This document shows, piece after piece, positions 54,549 to 64,000 of a stretch of DNA of 64,000 nt; position 1 is the first letter of the stretch, and every line of letters begins with the position of its first letter. Made by a program: the position numbers and the translations under genes. The notes beneath the pieces were generated by a model. The model was not told the DNA's origin. It ran no database searches and worked only from the letters and a program-made list of their open reading frames with translations. The stretch is from Paulinella micropora. Its lineage: Eukaryota; Cercozoa; Imbricatea; Euglyphida. The stretch spans positions 477,832 through 541,831 of the forward strand of contig BJOX01000256.1 in assembly GCA_009731375.1 (NCBI GenBank). Reading direction: 5' to 3'.

Positions 54549-57134
54549 TAGAGTAGGAAGATAGTACCGGCCGTGTTAGTTTTGCCAACCAGCGAGTTGG
54601 GGTTAATCTGCAGTTCCACGTGCAGCCCGTGGTGCTTGAAAAAGATGTTGGACAGACCGCCCTCCTTTTTCTCTTGGTAGCCCACGAACTGTGCAGGACT
54701 GGCCAGGGCGACACTCTGTCCGTTACTCATCGCACACCTACGTCGATAGATAGGTAGGTAGGTAGGTGGGTAAACATAGGTAGGAAGATAGATAGGTAGA
54801 TAGATTAGATAGATAGATAGATACATTTGATAGATTAGATAGATAGATATATAGATAGACAGTAGATAGATGGATAGGTAGATAGATAGATAAATAAGAT
54901 AGATACCTGAGCATGCCGCCTGAGAAGGTGAAGCCCACCACTTGTTCGAAGCGCGCCCCGCCCTCCAGGGGAAACGTCTGGTCCAGAAACTGGAAAGCGT
55001 ACTGGAAAACGCGCGCGCCACGCACGGGGTTGTACGAGGAACCTTGCTCAGCGCCTGCAGAGGAATGGAAATAGCAATGATATTTATAAATATCATCTGA
55101 CAGGAAAGAATCATGGTGATGATACTACTATTACTTAACTACGACTACAACTACTAAACACATACACAGGATACACATACAACACATACACACATACGGA
55201 AGCATGTACTTGTTACCATCGGTCTCGGGAATCACGTTGGTGCCGTAGAGGGCGTCCAGCAGACTACCCCAGCGCGCGTTGGCCGCGTTCAGAGCATATC
55301 TGGCGTTGTCGATCGGCACGACGAGCTGAGGGCCGGGAGTGCTGGAGATCTCCGGATCCACATTTTGAGTGCGCACCTGACCGAGAAAAAGTGAAGATAA
55401 TACTGATAACTTCAAGTGCTCTGATATCACAAAACACACCTACAGGGAGAGCGTTTGGGGGGGGGGGGGGGGGGGGAGGNNNNNNNNNNNNNNNNNNNNN
55501 NNNNNNNNNNNNNNNNNNNNNNNNNNNNNNNNNNNNNNNNNNNNNNNNNNNNNNNNNNNNNNNNNNNNNNNNNNNNNNNNNNNNNNNNNNNNNNNNNNNN
55601 NNNNNNNNNNNNNNNNNNNNNNNNNNNNNNNNNNNNNNNNNNNNNNNNNNNNNNNNNNNNNNNNNNNNNNNNNNNNNNNNNNNNNNNNNNNNNNNNNNNN
55701 NNNNNNNNNNNNNNNNNNNNNNNNNNNNNNNNNNNNNNNNNNNNNNNNNNNNNNNNNNNNNNNNNNNNNNNNNNNNNNNNNNNNNNNNNNNNNNNNNNNN
55801 NNNNNNNNNNNNNNNNNNNNNNNNNNNNNNNNNNNNNNNNNNNNNNNNNNNNNNNNNNNNNNNNNNNNNNNNNNNNNNNNNNNNNNNNNNNNNNNNNNNN
55901 NNNNNNNNNNNNNNNNNNNNNNNNNTGGGGGGGAGGGGGGTCATTTCCCTTTTGAGGGCGGAGCAGCAATCTCTCTCTCTCTCTCCACACACACACACGC
56001 GCGCGCACCTGGCCACGGCGTTCCAGCAGGTAGGCGTCGATCTGCGCCTGGATGGCATCGCGCTTCTTGAGAAAGGCGCGATTGCGGTTGGCCATCTTCT
56101 CAACCTGTATTTCAACGGTGCGCAGCAGAGAGAACAATGAGCACGCGAACTTAAGCATGCCCATGCATCACTGAATTCATGCGTGCATGCATGTAGGGAT
56201 GATGTGCGTTTATATGAAAATGTGCATAGTTGCAAATATGTACGTATGTATTTCAGTATCAATGTTTATCATTTGTGTGTATGTACATACGATGTACCAC
56301 TGAGGAGAGAGAGTTGAAGAATTTCTGCGCATCGAACCCAGTGCCGACGGAGATCTAAGCGAAAAACACGCATACACACATACACGTGTATGCATGTATT
56401 TGGCAGGGCAAAAAGTATGCTGGTATTATCATTTGTGCGACTTGTGATATGTGTGTGTTTATGTATGTGCGCGTATGTGTCTATGTGCCTATATACGTTT
56501 GTGTGCATGTTTCGAAAGCCTAAGCATGCACGTATATGTATTCCAACCTCTTTCTCGACCAGTTCGAAGAGTCCACGGTTGACTAGCAGAGCACCTGCAC
56601 GGCAGAACAGCGATGTGAATAAGACTTCAAACCCAGCGCTGACTTACACAGGACGCAAGATACAGATACACAAACAGATACACCGACAGACACAAGACAG
56701 GACTTCATGCTTGTGTTGCGTGGTGTGAATATGCGTGGTGTGTGCTCTTGTCCTTCATGTCCTTCCTGTCGGTCTGTCTGGTATGTGTTACTCGTAACGG
56801 ACATTTTGTGTCTGAGAATGTATGAAAGGGGTGTAGCGTATGTTTGGTATCTGCAACTTGGCATTCCATAGGTTTCCCTTCAGTCTGTCGTCATTCCATG
56901 CAGACATTTGAAAAAAGCAAACTGCCGCAGTCGTGAATTTTTACTGTGGACATGAATCTGTCAGTTTTGACTCCCCCGTAGAAAAGGTTCTTGTTGCAGG
57001 GCTGTATGTTCTGTGTCCTTTGTCTGCCCGTCTCGTTGTGTTCCCTCTTCTCGAACAGACCCCTTCCTTCCCTTAGCCTTCATGTGCGGTTGCTTGGTGC
57101 GCGACGTACCAATTTCCACGTAGTTGTCAGTCAT
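52406..57134 (-). CDS. glcB: Malate synthase G, multi-exon, one exon probably in a gap
   Basis: Condenses glyoxylate with acetyl-CoA to malate (glyoxylate cycle or glycolate use). Exons 5' to 3': 57134-57110 (acceptor at 57161, start MTDNYVEIG), 56594-56548, 56354-56298, 56104-56009, [gap], 55376-55217, 55054-54907, 54737-54568, 54484-54385, 54075-53868, 53745-53451, 53232-52406. Phases agree at each join. Seen: [108 protein letters not shown] and [19 protein letters not shown], all malate synthase G hallmarks including the Arg of MDEERRT and the Asp/Glu metal site. About 710 residues are visible against 723 in E. coli; the missing 25-30 residues fall in the gap at 55480-55925. The isoform is the bacterial-type monomer, here with introns. 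Confidence 0.95.
55480..55925. other. Assembly gap in malate synthase gene
   Basis: 446 N between poly-G runs. The exon bridging ERRGQ and VRTQNVDPE is expected here. Confidence 0.99.
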
Positions 57135-57161
57135 GGCTGGATAGGCAGGATGCAGAAACAC

Positions 57162-58560
57162 CTGCAACATCAACAAGATGTCACATCCTGCTTGTTCCAG
57201 TGCTGCTTATGTTTCGCTTCGCACTCTCTGTCTTCTCAAACTGCCGGTAGCATGATATCTGTCTTTCCGCCACCAAGGAATACAGCAACCACTGTCGACC
57301 TCGAGAGTTGTACCTTTCAGCGAACAAATAGTCTTGCGATGGTTGGAGAAGTGTTCACAATGCTTAAGGCCGGTAATTGCCGACTTTCTGCCACTTTTCT
57401 TGAATGAAATGAAAATAATTCAAATAAAGACTTCTCGGGCCGAACTTCGAGATTACCTCAACCAAAACTCCAATCCAAACGGACATTTGCTTCTGTCGTA
57501 CGAAATATGTACGAAATATGATTTATTTGTCCACAACCACAGCCCAAGCACCCCACGCACCGGTGCCATAACCCAAACACGACCGAAGCGTTAAGCGTCT
57601 GCAAAAAAAAAGCGTGGAACAGAATCAGCGGATGCTGCGTTACATGGCGAGAGGGTGCCGAGCGACGCTCAAATCAAGCATGTCATTCGTCGCGTATGAA
57701 CAGAACAAAGACACTGACTGACTCTCAGTGGTGTCAGTGGGCAATAGTTGGGAACTTCGGATAAAGTTCACAGACGATTTGCAACACATTGTGTTCCGTC
57801 AGGGCACCATGGAGTTTGTAATGCCGCTTGCAGACTTCGACGATGCTTGCCTCTGTTTGTGTGGCATAGTTGGTGCTGACAATTATAAGGGTGTTGATCA
57901 CAGTCGGACCTGTACCCTTTTTTTCTCCTGGATCAAACCTCTTACCATACAGGCAGTTGGCGGCTCGGACTTTCAAATATGGTTCAAGTGCTTGCTGTGG
58001 CTGAAGTCTTTCGTGAGACCCAGTGGGCGATCAAGGCCCTTGAACAACAGTTTGGAACATTCGCCAGTCTCCTTTTATCAGACCCTTAGTGGATAACGCA
58101 CACAGGAGTCCCCTCGCTCAACTGTCTCATCGAATCGATTTTCAAACTAAAAGAAGAAGGAATGGAGATCATGGCATTTCCGGTCATGCTTGCCTACTTC
58201 TGACAGTTTTACGTTATGCATCTTGTGGACAATCGATGCACCCTCGAAAAAATTTCAGAATGTGTTGAAAACCACTTGGTTGTTGTGAGCAGAATTGACT
58301 TGCGACTCAGCGTTTGCTTTTTAGCATTCGCAACCACCATGGCTTGCTCTTGCACCCTTGTGGAGTCTAGAAGATATCATATAGGCTAGCGCAAGAAAAG
58401 TCAAAGAAATGGTTACGCAACCCTACTGAGAAAGCATTGTTATGACTAACTGCTTCTTACATTTTTTGACAGTCTTTTAATTATCTTCTCTTGTTTTTAA
58501 TATATACTCTTTTTAATTTTATCTCTGTCTTTTTACCCTTACTATTTTTTCTTTTCCTTT
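57162..58560. other. 5' flank of malate synthase; short plus ORFs of no known family
   Basis: Plus-strand frames at 57334-57594 and 57728-58096 are of ordinary composition but share nothing I recognise and are broken by stops. They could be a decayed gene or transposon. The promoter of malate synthase should lie near 57170-57600. Confidence 0.35.
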
Positions 58561-58578
58561 CCCTCTTTGCATTCTCCA

Positions 58579-58579
<1 letters not shown>

Positions 58580-58624
<45 letters not shown>

Positions 58625-58738
58625 NNNNNNNNNNNNNNNNNNNNNNNNNNNNNNNNNNNNNNNNNNNNNNNNNNNNNNNNNNNNNNNNNNNNNNNNNNNN
58701 NNNNNNNNNNNNNNNNNNNNNNNNNNNNNNNNNNNNNN

Positions 58739-58771
<33 letters not shown>
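58580..58771. other. Poly-A run with 114-N gap
   Basis: A homopolymers flank N at 58625-58738. Confidence 0.97.
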
Positions 58772-58772
<1 letters not shown>

Positions 58773-59107
58773 CGCTTGCTTTGTACCCTTCAATCTGGAT
58801 TCCGATTCTGTTTCTGAAGAGTTATCTTTTTTACGCCCCACAATCACTCTTCAATTTTAGTAGTACTATAAATTTTACGCAAGCACTGTTTGAATAAAAT
58901 TCTTGCACTCGTAAAAGTTGAGTGGGAAGACGAAGAGACAGAATTGAAGAGTTAACTAAGAAGTGAAGGGGAAGAAACAGAGTTTCAAACCGAAGGGATG
59001 TTCGCCTACTTAGAGTCGCTTCCTGCTTTTCAGCTCAACGAAAAGCAAGCGTTCAAGTTCAATTATTACAGGTGAGTTGGTGACAAACACCAAGATCAAG
59101 GTGCTGC
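58772..59107. other. Unique sequence with dispersed TTACGCAA repeat
   Basis: ATTTTACGCAAGCACTGTTT and GAGTGGGAAGACGAAG recall 20850-21050. No gene. Confidence 0.4.
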
Positions 59108-59168
59108 CCTAGAGTCAAAGTTCAATAGCCTACTGATTAGAGCGGCGCTATTGAACTTTGACTCTAGG
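59108..59168. repeat. Perfect 22-bp inverted repeat
   Basis: Arms 59108-59129 and 59147-59168 (CCTAGAGTCAAAGTTCAATA and GC) pair without mismatch around a 17-nt loop. Confidence 0.9.
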
Positions 59169-59373
59169 CTGAGGAGAAAGTGTTTAATTAAATTTGTCCA
59201 ATGGCTGCAGCTGATGAAGACCTACCGAATTCAACTCAAGGCTCGGAGGTGAGTTCAACTGGCGACCCGTGACCGCTAAGGACAAGGCGCTGTAGCTACA
59301 GCTTATGCAGGCCAGCCTCAGCCTACGACAATTGGATGAGACGGTAACAACTGCTAAGATCAAGGCACTGCAC

Positions 59374-59464
59374 CCTACGCCAACCCCGCGCTGCCGACCC
59401 CGCCTCAGGCTCGCAGCGCGACAGCGCGGCGAGGCGGGGTCGGCAGCGCGGTGGTTGGCGTAGG
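59374..59464. repeat. GC-rich 33/34-bp inverted repeat
   Basis: Arms 59374-59406 and 59431-59464 pair with one single-base bulge around a 24-nt loop. Arm start CCTACGCCAACC, arm end GACCCCGCCTC. The preceding CTAAGATCAAGGCACTG resembles the sequence before the hairpin at 59108. Confidence 0.9.
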
Positions 59465-60470
59465 CGCCCTCTCCCACTGCTTCAGGTACACATACCGCCC
59501 TGCCAGCAAAAACACCTCTCTATCTGAATCTATCACACGTCGGCTCTGCCGGACCCGAAATCTTTGTGATGTGCCATAACGTTAAGCATAATCCCATCGT
59601 CTCATGACCTGTACAGACCGATAAATAGGTACTTGAATAACCAGTCACTCACTGATCTTACCTCACCTATAACACTGCGGTTTCGGGGAGACTCCGTTAC
59701 TGAGAAGCATGAGTCGCAATGCACGATCAACACTTTAATCAGCTGGCAGATTCACTAAACCGTGACCAGTGACTAACCAGACAGAACAAACTAGTAAGTC
59801 ACGGCGGCGGGTGACGCGGCGCAGTTGTGACTGTAACTACTGACTCAATTGCTTTGGTGACTCCAGTGGGCAATGCCTAAAGTTACGCACAATTGACTTG
59901 AGCTATTAATAGTAACTTCAATCTGTCTCACGGAAGTTGGATTTACGCGAATACTGTCCATATGTAGTTAGCATGTAAATAAACGCAGTGAAATCAGGGC
60001 AAAAATCTGTGTTTAAACTAAAATAGTTTTTTTAATACTGTTTTTTAAATTTACTAATACAGATATTGAACTATTCCCCACACAAAAAATATCAATATTA
60101 TGTTATGAATTGATTACACACTGTATATTTAAAGAGAATACGTTCTGTTTCAGTATGGTTTTTAAAAAAAAGCACTAAGGCATACGTTAATAAAAATTAC
60201 TGGAAACTAATGTCACCCGGGGGAATAACTTAAGTTTCGATCTTTCTATCTATAGCTTTATTATTTTTTTTTAACATTGTGGTTCGGAAGGAGATCAAAG
60301 CCCCTTTTTCAATTTTTTTAAAAAATATTCACGCCGGTCCACAGGGACATATTAGGAAACGACAAGCCATTTCCCGTGATCCCACCACGTTTTTTTGACT
60401 GCTTTTTGTAATTTTCGCTCTCTCAACTCCAAATTCCAGGACATGTCTCCGAGCCCCTTCGTCAGTCGTT
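59465..60470. other. AT-rich intergenic sequence, no gene seen
   Basis: Unique, increasingly AT-rich toward the ORF at 60471. Nothing supported. Confidence 0.45.
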
Positions 60471-60782
60471 ATGCCCAAGAAAAAGCAAAAAAAAAAGGGA
60501 TGGAGGAATAAAGTGAAGGGTCTTCAGCGTGTGGGCACCTCAGACACAGCAAAAAGACAAGCCAACCGTGTTGCCAATGCTGACAAATTAGCCAAAAGGA
60601 TCAAGACTGAAGAGACAAGAAAGAACGAAAAGGAAGAGAAAGATGAAGAGAGTGAAGGAGATAGGGAGGAGGATGGAGAGACAGAGAGGGAGGAGAATGT
60701 AGACTCGGATGTAGAGAAAGATAGATTAGGAGTGCCACAACATAGAATAGTCAACACTAGCATTCACATCACCAGACGGTAG
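60471..60782 (+). CDS. Lysine-rich and acidic hypothetical protein
   Basis: 104 codons starting MPKKKQKKKGWRNKVKG, rich in Lys then Glu/Asp, ending IVNTSIHITRR. It looks like the charged N-terminal part of a nucleic-acid-binding protein. The next ORF follows 4 nt after its stop in frame +1, so the two may be one gene broken by a frameshift plus a stop, or two ORFs of a mobile element. Confidence 0.45.
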   Translation: MPKKKQKKKGWRNKVKGLQRVGTSDTAKRQANRVANADKLAKRIKTEETRKNEKEEKDEESEGDREEDGETEREENVDSDVEKDRLGVPQHRIVNTSIHITRR

Positions 60783-60786
60783 ATAG

Positions 60787-61755
60787 ACATACACACAGCA
60801 CAAGAGAGACCACAAAGACTACTTCACACTTGTAACACCACAGGTTAGGGAAAAGAAAAACAAGAAAGGTAAGAGGCAAGAAAAGAAGACAGTTATACAG
60901 GAGCTTAGGTTTCAGGCAGAGACACACAGTAGGTTTAGAAATGTAGAGGAGGCGATGCAAGAGTTTGCTGCCGCATTTGACAAGTTTGTAGTGAGAGATG
61001 AACCCACAGACGAAGAAGTTAGGGCAACAGTAGACAAAGTGCTATTATATATGATGCAACATAACGCAAGTGAGAAGGAAGTAACAGATTTGTTAGCTGT
61101 TAGCAAACACCCACACATAAAAGGCAGCATGCTTAAGAATAGGAGAAGGAAAGAGTTAGAGCCAGCAGCGCGGGAGGCATATGCATTACAGCTCAGTAGT
61201 GATAACAAGTGTGTAACAGCAGATTTAGGAAAGATTTTACAAAGTGTAGATAAGACTTACTTGCAGGATAGTGTCGATGAAGCTAAGCAGATAGACGAGC
61301 TAAGGATAGCTATAGCAGGCGATGGAGCTAAGGTAGGCAATTCACACAAAATAATAACGCTAGCTTTAAAGATGATGGTAGTAGACAAAGAGGGTGCTTT
61401 ACTGGGCTTACTACCGTCCCCCACCTCCCCCGCGGGACTATTCACAATCGCACAGTGCAAGACACGTGAAAAGTATGACGATCTAGAACAGAGACTAATG
61501 TCTAACAGCCGGCGTAGTAAGTTTTTGATGGAAATGCTTACCAAGCAATGCGTTGCCCGCCTGCTTGTAGAACAGGGAGTCGAGGTGCGGGAGAAGAATT
61601 TTGTGTGCTCGTGGTGCGAGCAGGCGTTTGTTCAACAAGGCCGCATGCTGCGCCACATGGAGCGCACTTGCATCAACGACCGCCGGGAGCCAGGCGAGAC
61701 ATGGGACTTCGTAGTCCAGCGTCCGGAAACAATCGTAGAGGAGTTAAATGATTAA
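60787..61755 (+). CDS. C2HC zinc-finger hypothetical protein
   Basis: Open from 60787; first ATG 60955 (266 codons). Sequence before that ATG (FTLVTPQVREKKNKKGKR) also looks coding. A zinc-finger-like CSWCEQAFVQQGRMLRHMER (then TC; C-x2-C-x12-H-x4-C) lies near the C-terminus, followed by ETWDFVVQRPETIVEELND. The N-terminal two-thirds are helical and charged. The last 250 bp are more GC-rich than the rest. I recognise no family; a domesticated or mobile-element protein is possible. Confidence 0.55.
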   Translation, partial: TYTQHKRDHKDYFTLVTPQVREKKNKKGKRQEKKTVIQELRFQAETHSRFRNVEEAMQEFAAAFDKFVVRDEPTDEEVRATVDKVLLYMMQHNASEKEVTDLLAVSKHPHIKGSMLKNRRRKELEPAAREAYALQLSSDNKCVTADLGKILQSVDKTYLQDSVDEAKQIDELRIAIAGDGAKVGNSHKIITLALKMMVVDKEGALLGLLPSPTSPAGLFTIAQCKTREKYDDLEQRLMSNSRRSKFLMEMLTKQCVARLLVEQGVEVREKNFVCSWCEQAFVQQGRMLRHMERTCINDRREPGETWDFVVQRPETIVEELND

Positions 61756-61849
61756 ATTCATGTGCTCTCCTTCTGAATTACATCAATACATTAATATTTG
61801 CTATTAATATCGTCCGGTCGTGCAGTATTAGTTATTAGTATATATTAAT

Positions 61850-62750
61850 ACTGTGACTTTTTTTTACGAATGTGTGACCGCATGATGCACTATGAACAGT
61901 ATGTTTCAATACCGGTTGTAAGCTTGTTCAACTTCACGCACATGCCGGACAAGCTGCTGGTAATATTATTTCATACATCTAGTAAGTGTTGTGTGAGTAT
62001 GTATAGTGAACAACTACATGCGTTGTTTTTATTACTATTTTTTTTTTACGAATCTGTGACCGCATGATGCACTATGAAATTACGTTTCAATACCGGTTGT
62101 AAGCTTGTTCAACTTCACGCACATGCTGGACAAGCTGCTGGTAATATTATTTCATAAATCTAGTAAGTGTTGTGTGAGTATGTATAACAACTACATGCGT
62201 TGTTTTTATTACTATTTTTTTTTTACGAATCTATGACCGCATGATGCACTATGAACATTACATTTCAATACCGGTTGTAAGCTTGTTCAACTTCACGCAC
62301 ATGCTGGACAAGCTGCTTGTAATATTATTTCATAAATATAGTAAGTGGTGTGTGAGTATGTATAACAACTGCATGCATTGCAGTGTTTTCGATTAATACT
62401 GTGACTTTCTTCTTTACTAATCTGTGACCGCATGATGCACTATGAACATTACATTTCAATACCGGTTGTAAGCTTGTTCAACTTCACGCACATGCTGGAC
62501 AAGCTGCTGGTAATATTATTTCATAAATATAGTAAGTGGTGTGTGAGTATGTACAACAACTACATTGCATTGTTTTCGATCAATACTGTGACTTTTTTTT
62601 TACTCACGTGACCGTATTGTTCCACTTGACTACATGTTTCAAAACCGGTTTTATGCTGCAACAACTTAGACCACACGCTGAATAAGCTGCCGGTAATATT
62701 ATTTTATTAATATACCAAGTACTGAGTAAGTATGTATAACAACTACACTA
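61850..62750. repeat. About 180-bp tandem repeat, five units
   Basis: Units carry a T run, TTACGAATCTGTGACCGCAT, CAATACCGGTTGTAAGC, GGACAAGCTGCTGGTAATAT and AGTAAGTGTTGTGTGAGTAT. GTGACCGCATGATGCAC is at 61874, 62056, 62233 and 62426; a diverged unit starts near 62585. Spacing is 177-193 bp. It lies between two convergent ORFs. Confidence 0.85.
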
Positions 62751-62785
62751 TACGTTTATTACCGTTCACGCACTGCATGTTATTC

Positions 62786-64000
62786 CTAGTCTGACTCTAC
62801 GTCTGAATAGTTAGCATTAGGAGTGGAAGGAGCAGGGGGGGTTGCAGGGCTGGGCGAGCGTGTTACTGCTAGTGGTGACAACCACTCTTTATTGTGATTA
62901 GGTGGTTCGGGTGTGTTGGGTTCGGTGGGGGGGAGGGGTGAGTGTGGGCTTGCAGGTGGGGGGGGAGTGGGGACTTGGGTGGAGCAGAGGCTGGCAGGGG
63001 AAGGAGGGGGATGTGGTGAGGCAGGCTGTGCAGCAGCAGCAGAAGAAGAAGATTCAGCACGAAGACGAGGAGCCACAAGTGGCTCGTCGTCATCGCTTGA
63101 GTCTTGTTCTTCTTCTGCTGCCTCTTCCCCCTGATGCCACATTTTAGATGCAGTTATGCTTAATATGCATGTCATGTGTGTGAATTTGCTCCCCTTGCTC
63201 TCTCTCGCATACGCCCTCACAAAATCTCTCACTGTCTGTGGTAAACTTCTCACCTCTCGCCTTGACACGCCTCCTCCCTTTTTCTTTGCATATGTAATAT
63301 GCATAGCAAAAGGGAGGAGGATCCGATGACGATGAAGAGAGAAAGCTTCCTTCTCTTCTTCGTCATCGGACTCCCAAGGGGCATGTTTCCATACCCACTT
63401 GGGAGCCTTGTCAGGCTCATCTTCATGAACATTCACAAGGCGGGCAGGCATGAATGTGGAATCTGGTGTGAGCTCTCTCCCTACTGCCCCCTCCCAAACT
63501 ACCATGACTTTGTCTGCCCGTTTCTCTGGTTTGCTATGCGGTCCCACGTACTTTGCTACCCTCCACCCCACATCTGCCTCTACGCTCACAATGTAGTGTG
63601 TGTGTTGTGCCCCCTCTGGTTGGTCTTGTGCGATGTCTTCTGCTGTTTCTATCGGTCTGTCTATGCATATGTCTCTGTGTTCTGTTAGAACAAGTTTGAC
63701 TCCATGTTTTGTGATGGTGTATGTGGGTGCTATCTCTCCTGGGTGCTGTGTCTCCCATTTTTTTGTCTCTCTTTTTGTCATCTTTCTCGTCCCCTCATCA
63801 AACCTCAAATGTTGTGCTTTATTGTGTTTATTCCATCTATATGCCATAGATGCATCTGCTTTCAGTAACAAGTTACCGAAAGCAGATGCATCCAGGATAT
63901 GGATGCCAAAGCGGTGGGGTGTGTTGTGAGTTATCTCTATGGTATCTGCAAGAGCAGGTGGAGGTGTGAAAGCACGAGTGAAAGAGGACAGGTTAAATGA
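62786..64000 (-). CDS. Unrecognised protein with Pro/Ser-rich tail, 5' end beyond window
   Basis: Open from the right edge (64000) to a stop at 62786, about 404 codons. The folded part includes HRFGIHILDASAFGN, KADASMAYRWNKHNKAQHLR, HYIVSVEADVGWRVAKYVG and KWVWKHAPWESDDEEE, then an acidic and a Pro/Ser-rich tail ending NYSDVESD. Starts such as 63871 are internal to the open frame and need not be used. It resembles no family I know; a mobile-element protein is possible given the tandem repeat beside it. Confidence 0.55.
   Translation of the reverse strand, partial: SFNLSSFTRAFTPPPALADTIEITHNTPHRFGIHILDASAFGNLLLKADASMAYRWNKHNKAQHLRFDEGTRKMTKRETKKWETQHPGEIAPTYTITKHGVKLVLTEHRDICIDRPIETAEDIAQDQPEGAQHTHYIVSVEADVGWRVAKYVGPHSKPEKRADKVMVVWEGAVGRELTPDSTFMPARLVNVHEDEPDKAPKWVWKHAPWESDDEEEKEAFSLHRHRILLPFAMHITYAKKKGGGVSRREVRSLPQTVRDFVRAYARESKGSKFTHMTCILSITASKMWHQGEEAAEEEQDSSDDDEPLVAPRLRAESSSSAAAAQPASPHPPPSPASLCSTQVPTPPPPASPHSPLPPTEPNTPEPPNHNKEWLSPLAVTRSPSPATPPAPSTPNANYSDVESD

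Noticed and set aside
60779-60798. 20-nt intron (GT...AG) joining the two plus ORFs
   Set aside because: Removing it gives the wrong frame for the second ORF.

Overview
The window is nuclear DNA from a eukaryote. Genes have many short exons (20-330 nt) with GT-AG introns, and the introns and intergenic DNA are dominated by microsatellites: AG, GATA, GTAT, GAA, CAA, AAT, ATTG, TATAAG and others. Gene content (beta-carbonic anhydrase, malate synthase of the G isoform, eIF6, a cellular RNA-dependent RNA polymerase, a KOW-repeat protein) suits a microalga or other protist. I cannot name the species. Thirteen runs of N remain, usually beside long homopolymers or AG/CT repeats, and several 10-N joins look like scaffold joins.

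Layout. 1-7.5 kb: a minus-strand beta-carbonic anhydrase whose exons float in AG, TAGGGTG, TTAGG, GATA and GTAT arrays; its 3' end is off the left edge. 8-15.6 kb: CAA, GAA, ACT and CTG triplet arrays seeded by copies of a short CAA-tailed dispersed element. 15.6-18.5 kb: a plus-strand three-exon gene for a 54-residue membrane protein, with a 493-bp direct duplication in its first intron. 18.6-22.8 kb: ordinary unique sequence with a foldback element, then a TATAAG array. 22.9-33.9 kb: the catalytic half of a cellular RNA-dependent RNA polymerase (RDR) on the minus strand. 36.3-44.8 kb: a minus-strand gene with three KOW modules separated by Ser/Thr/Pro-rich stretches. 46.7-49.5 kb: a complete eIF6 gene (plus). 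52.4-57.1 kb: malate synthase G (minus), one exon probably lost in a gap. 57-64 kb: hairpins, two unrecognised plus ORFs, a 180-bp tandem repeat and an unrecognised minus ORF running off the edge.

The most unusual pattern is in the RDR and carbonic anhydrase genes. Short exon edges (about 25-50 nt), together with the adjoining splice site and the start or end of the microsatellite intron, have been copied again and again inside the intron: about 34 copies of one 5' splice-site edge, 12 of one 3' splice-site edge, and 1-5 copies at four other exons. The introns are therefore filled with decoy exon edges. I inferred exons by hand from splice dinucleotides, phase continuity and protein family patterns; no alignment or transcript was available.
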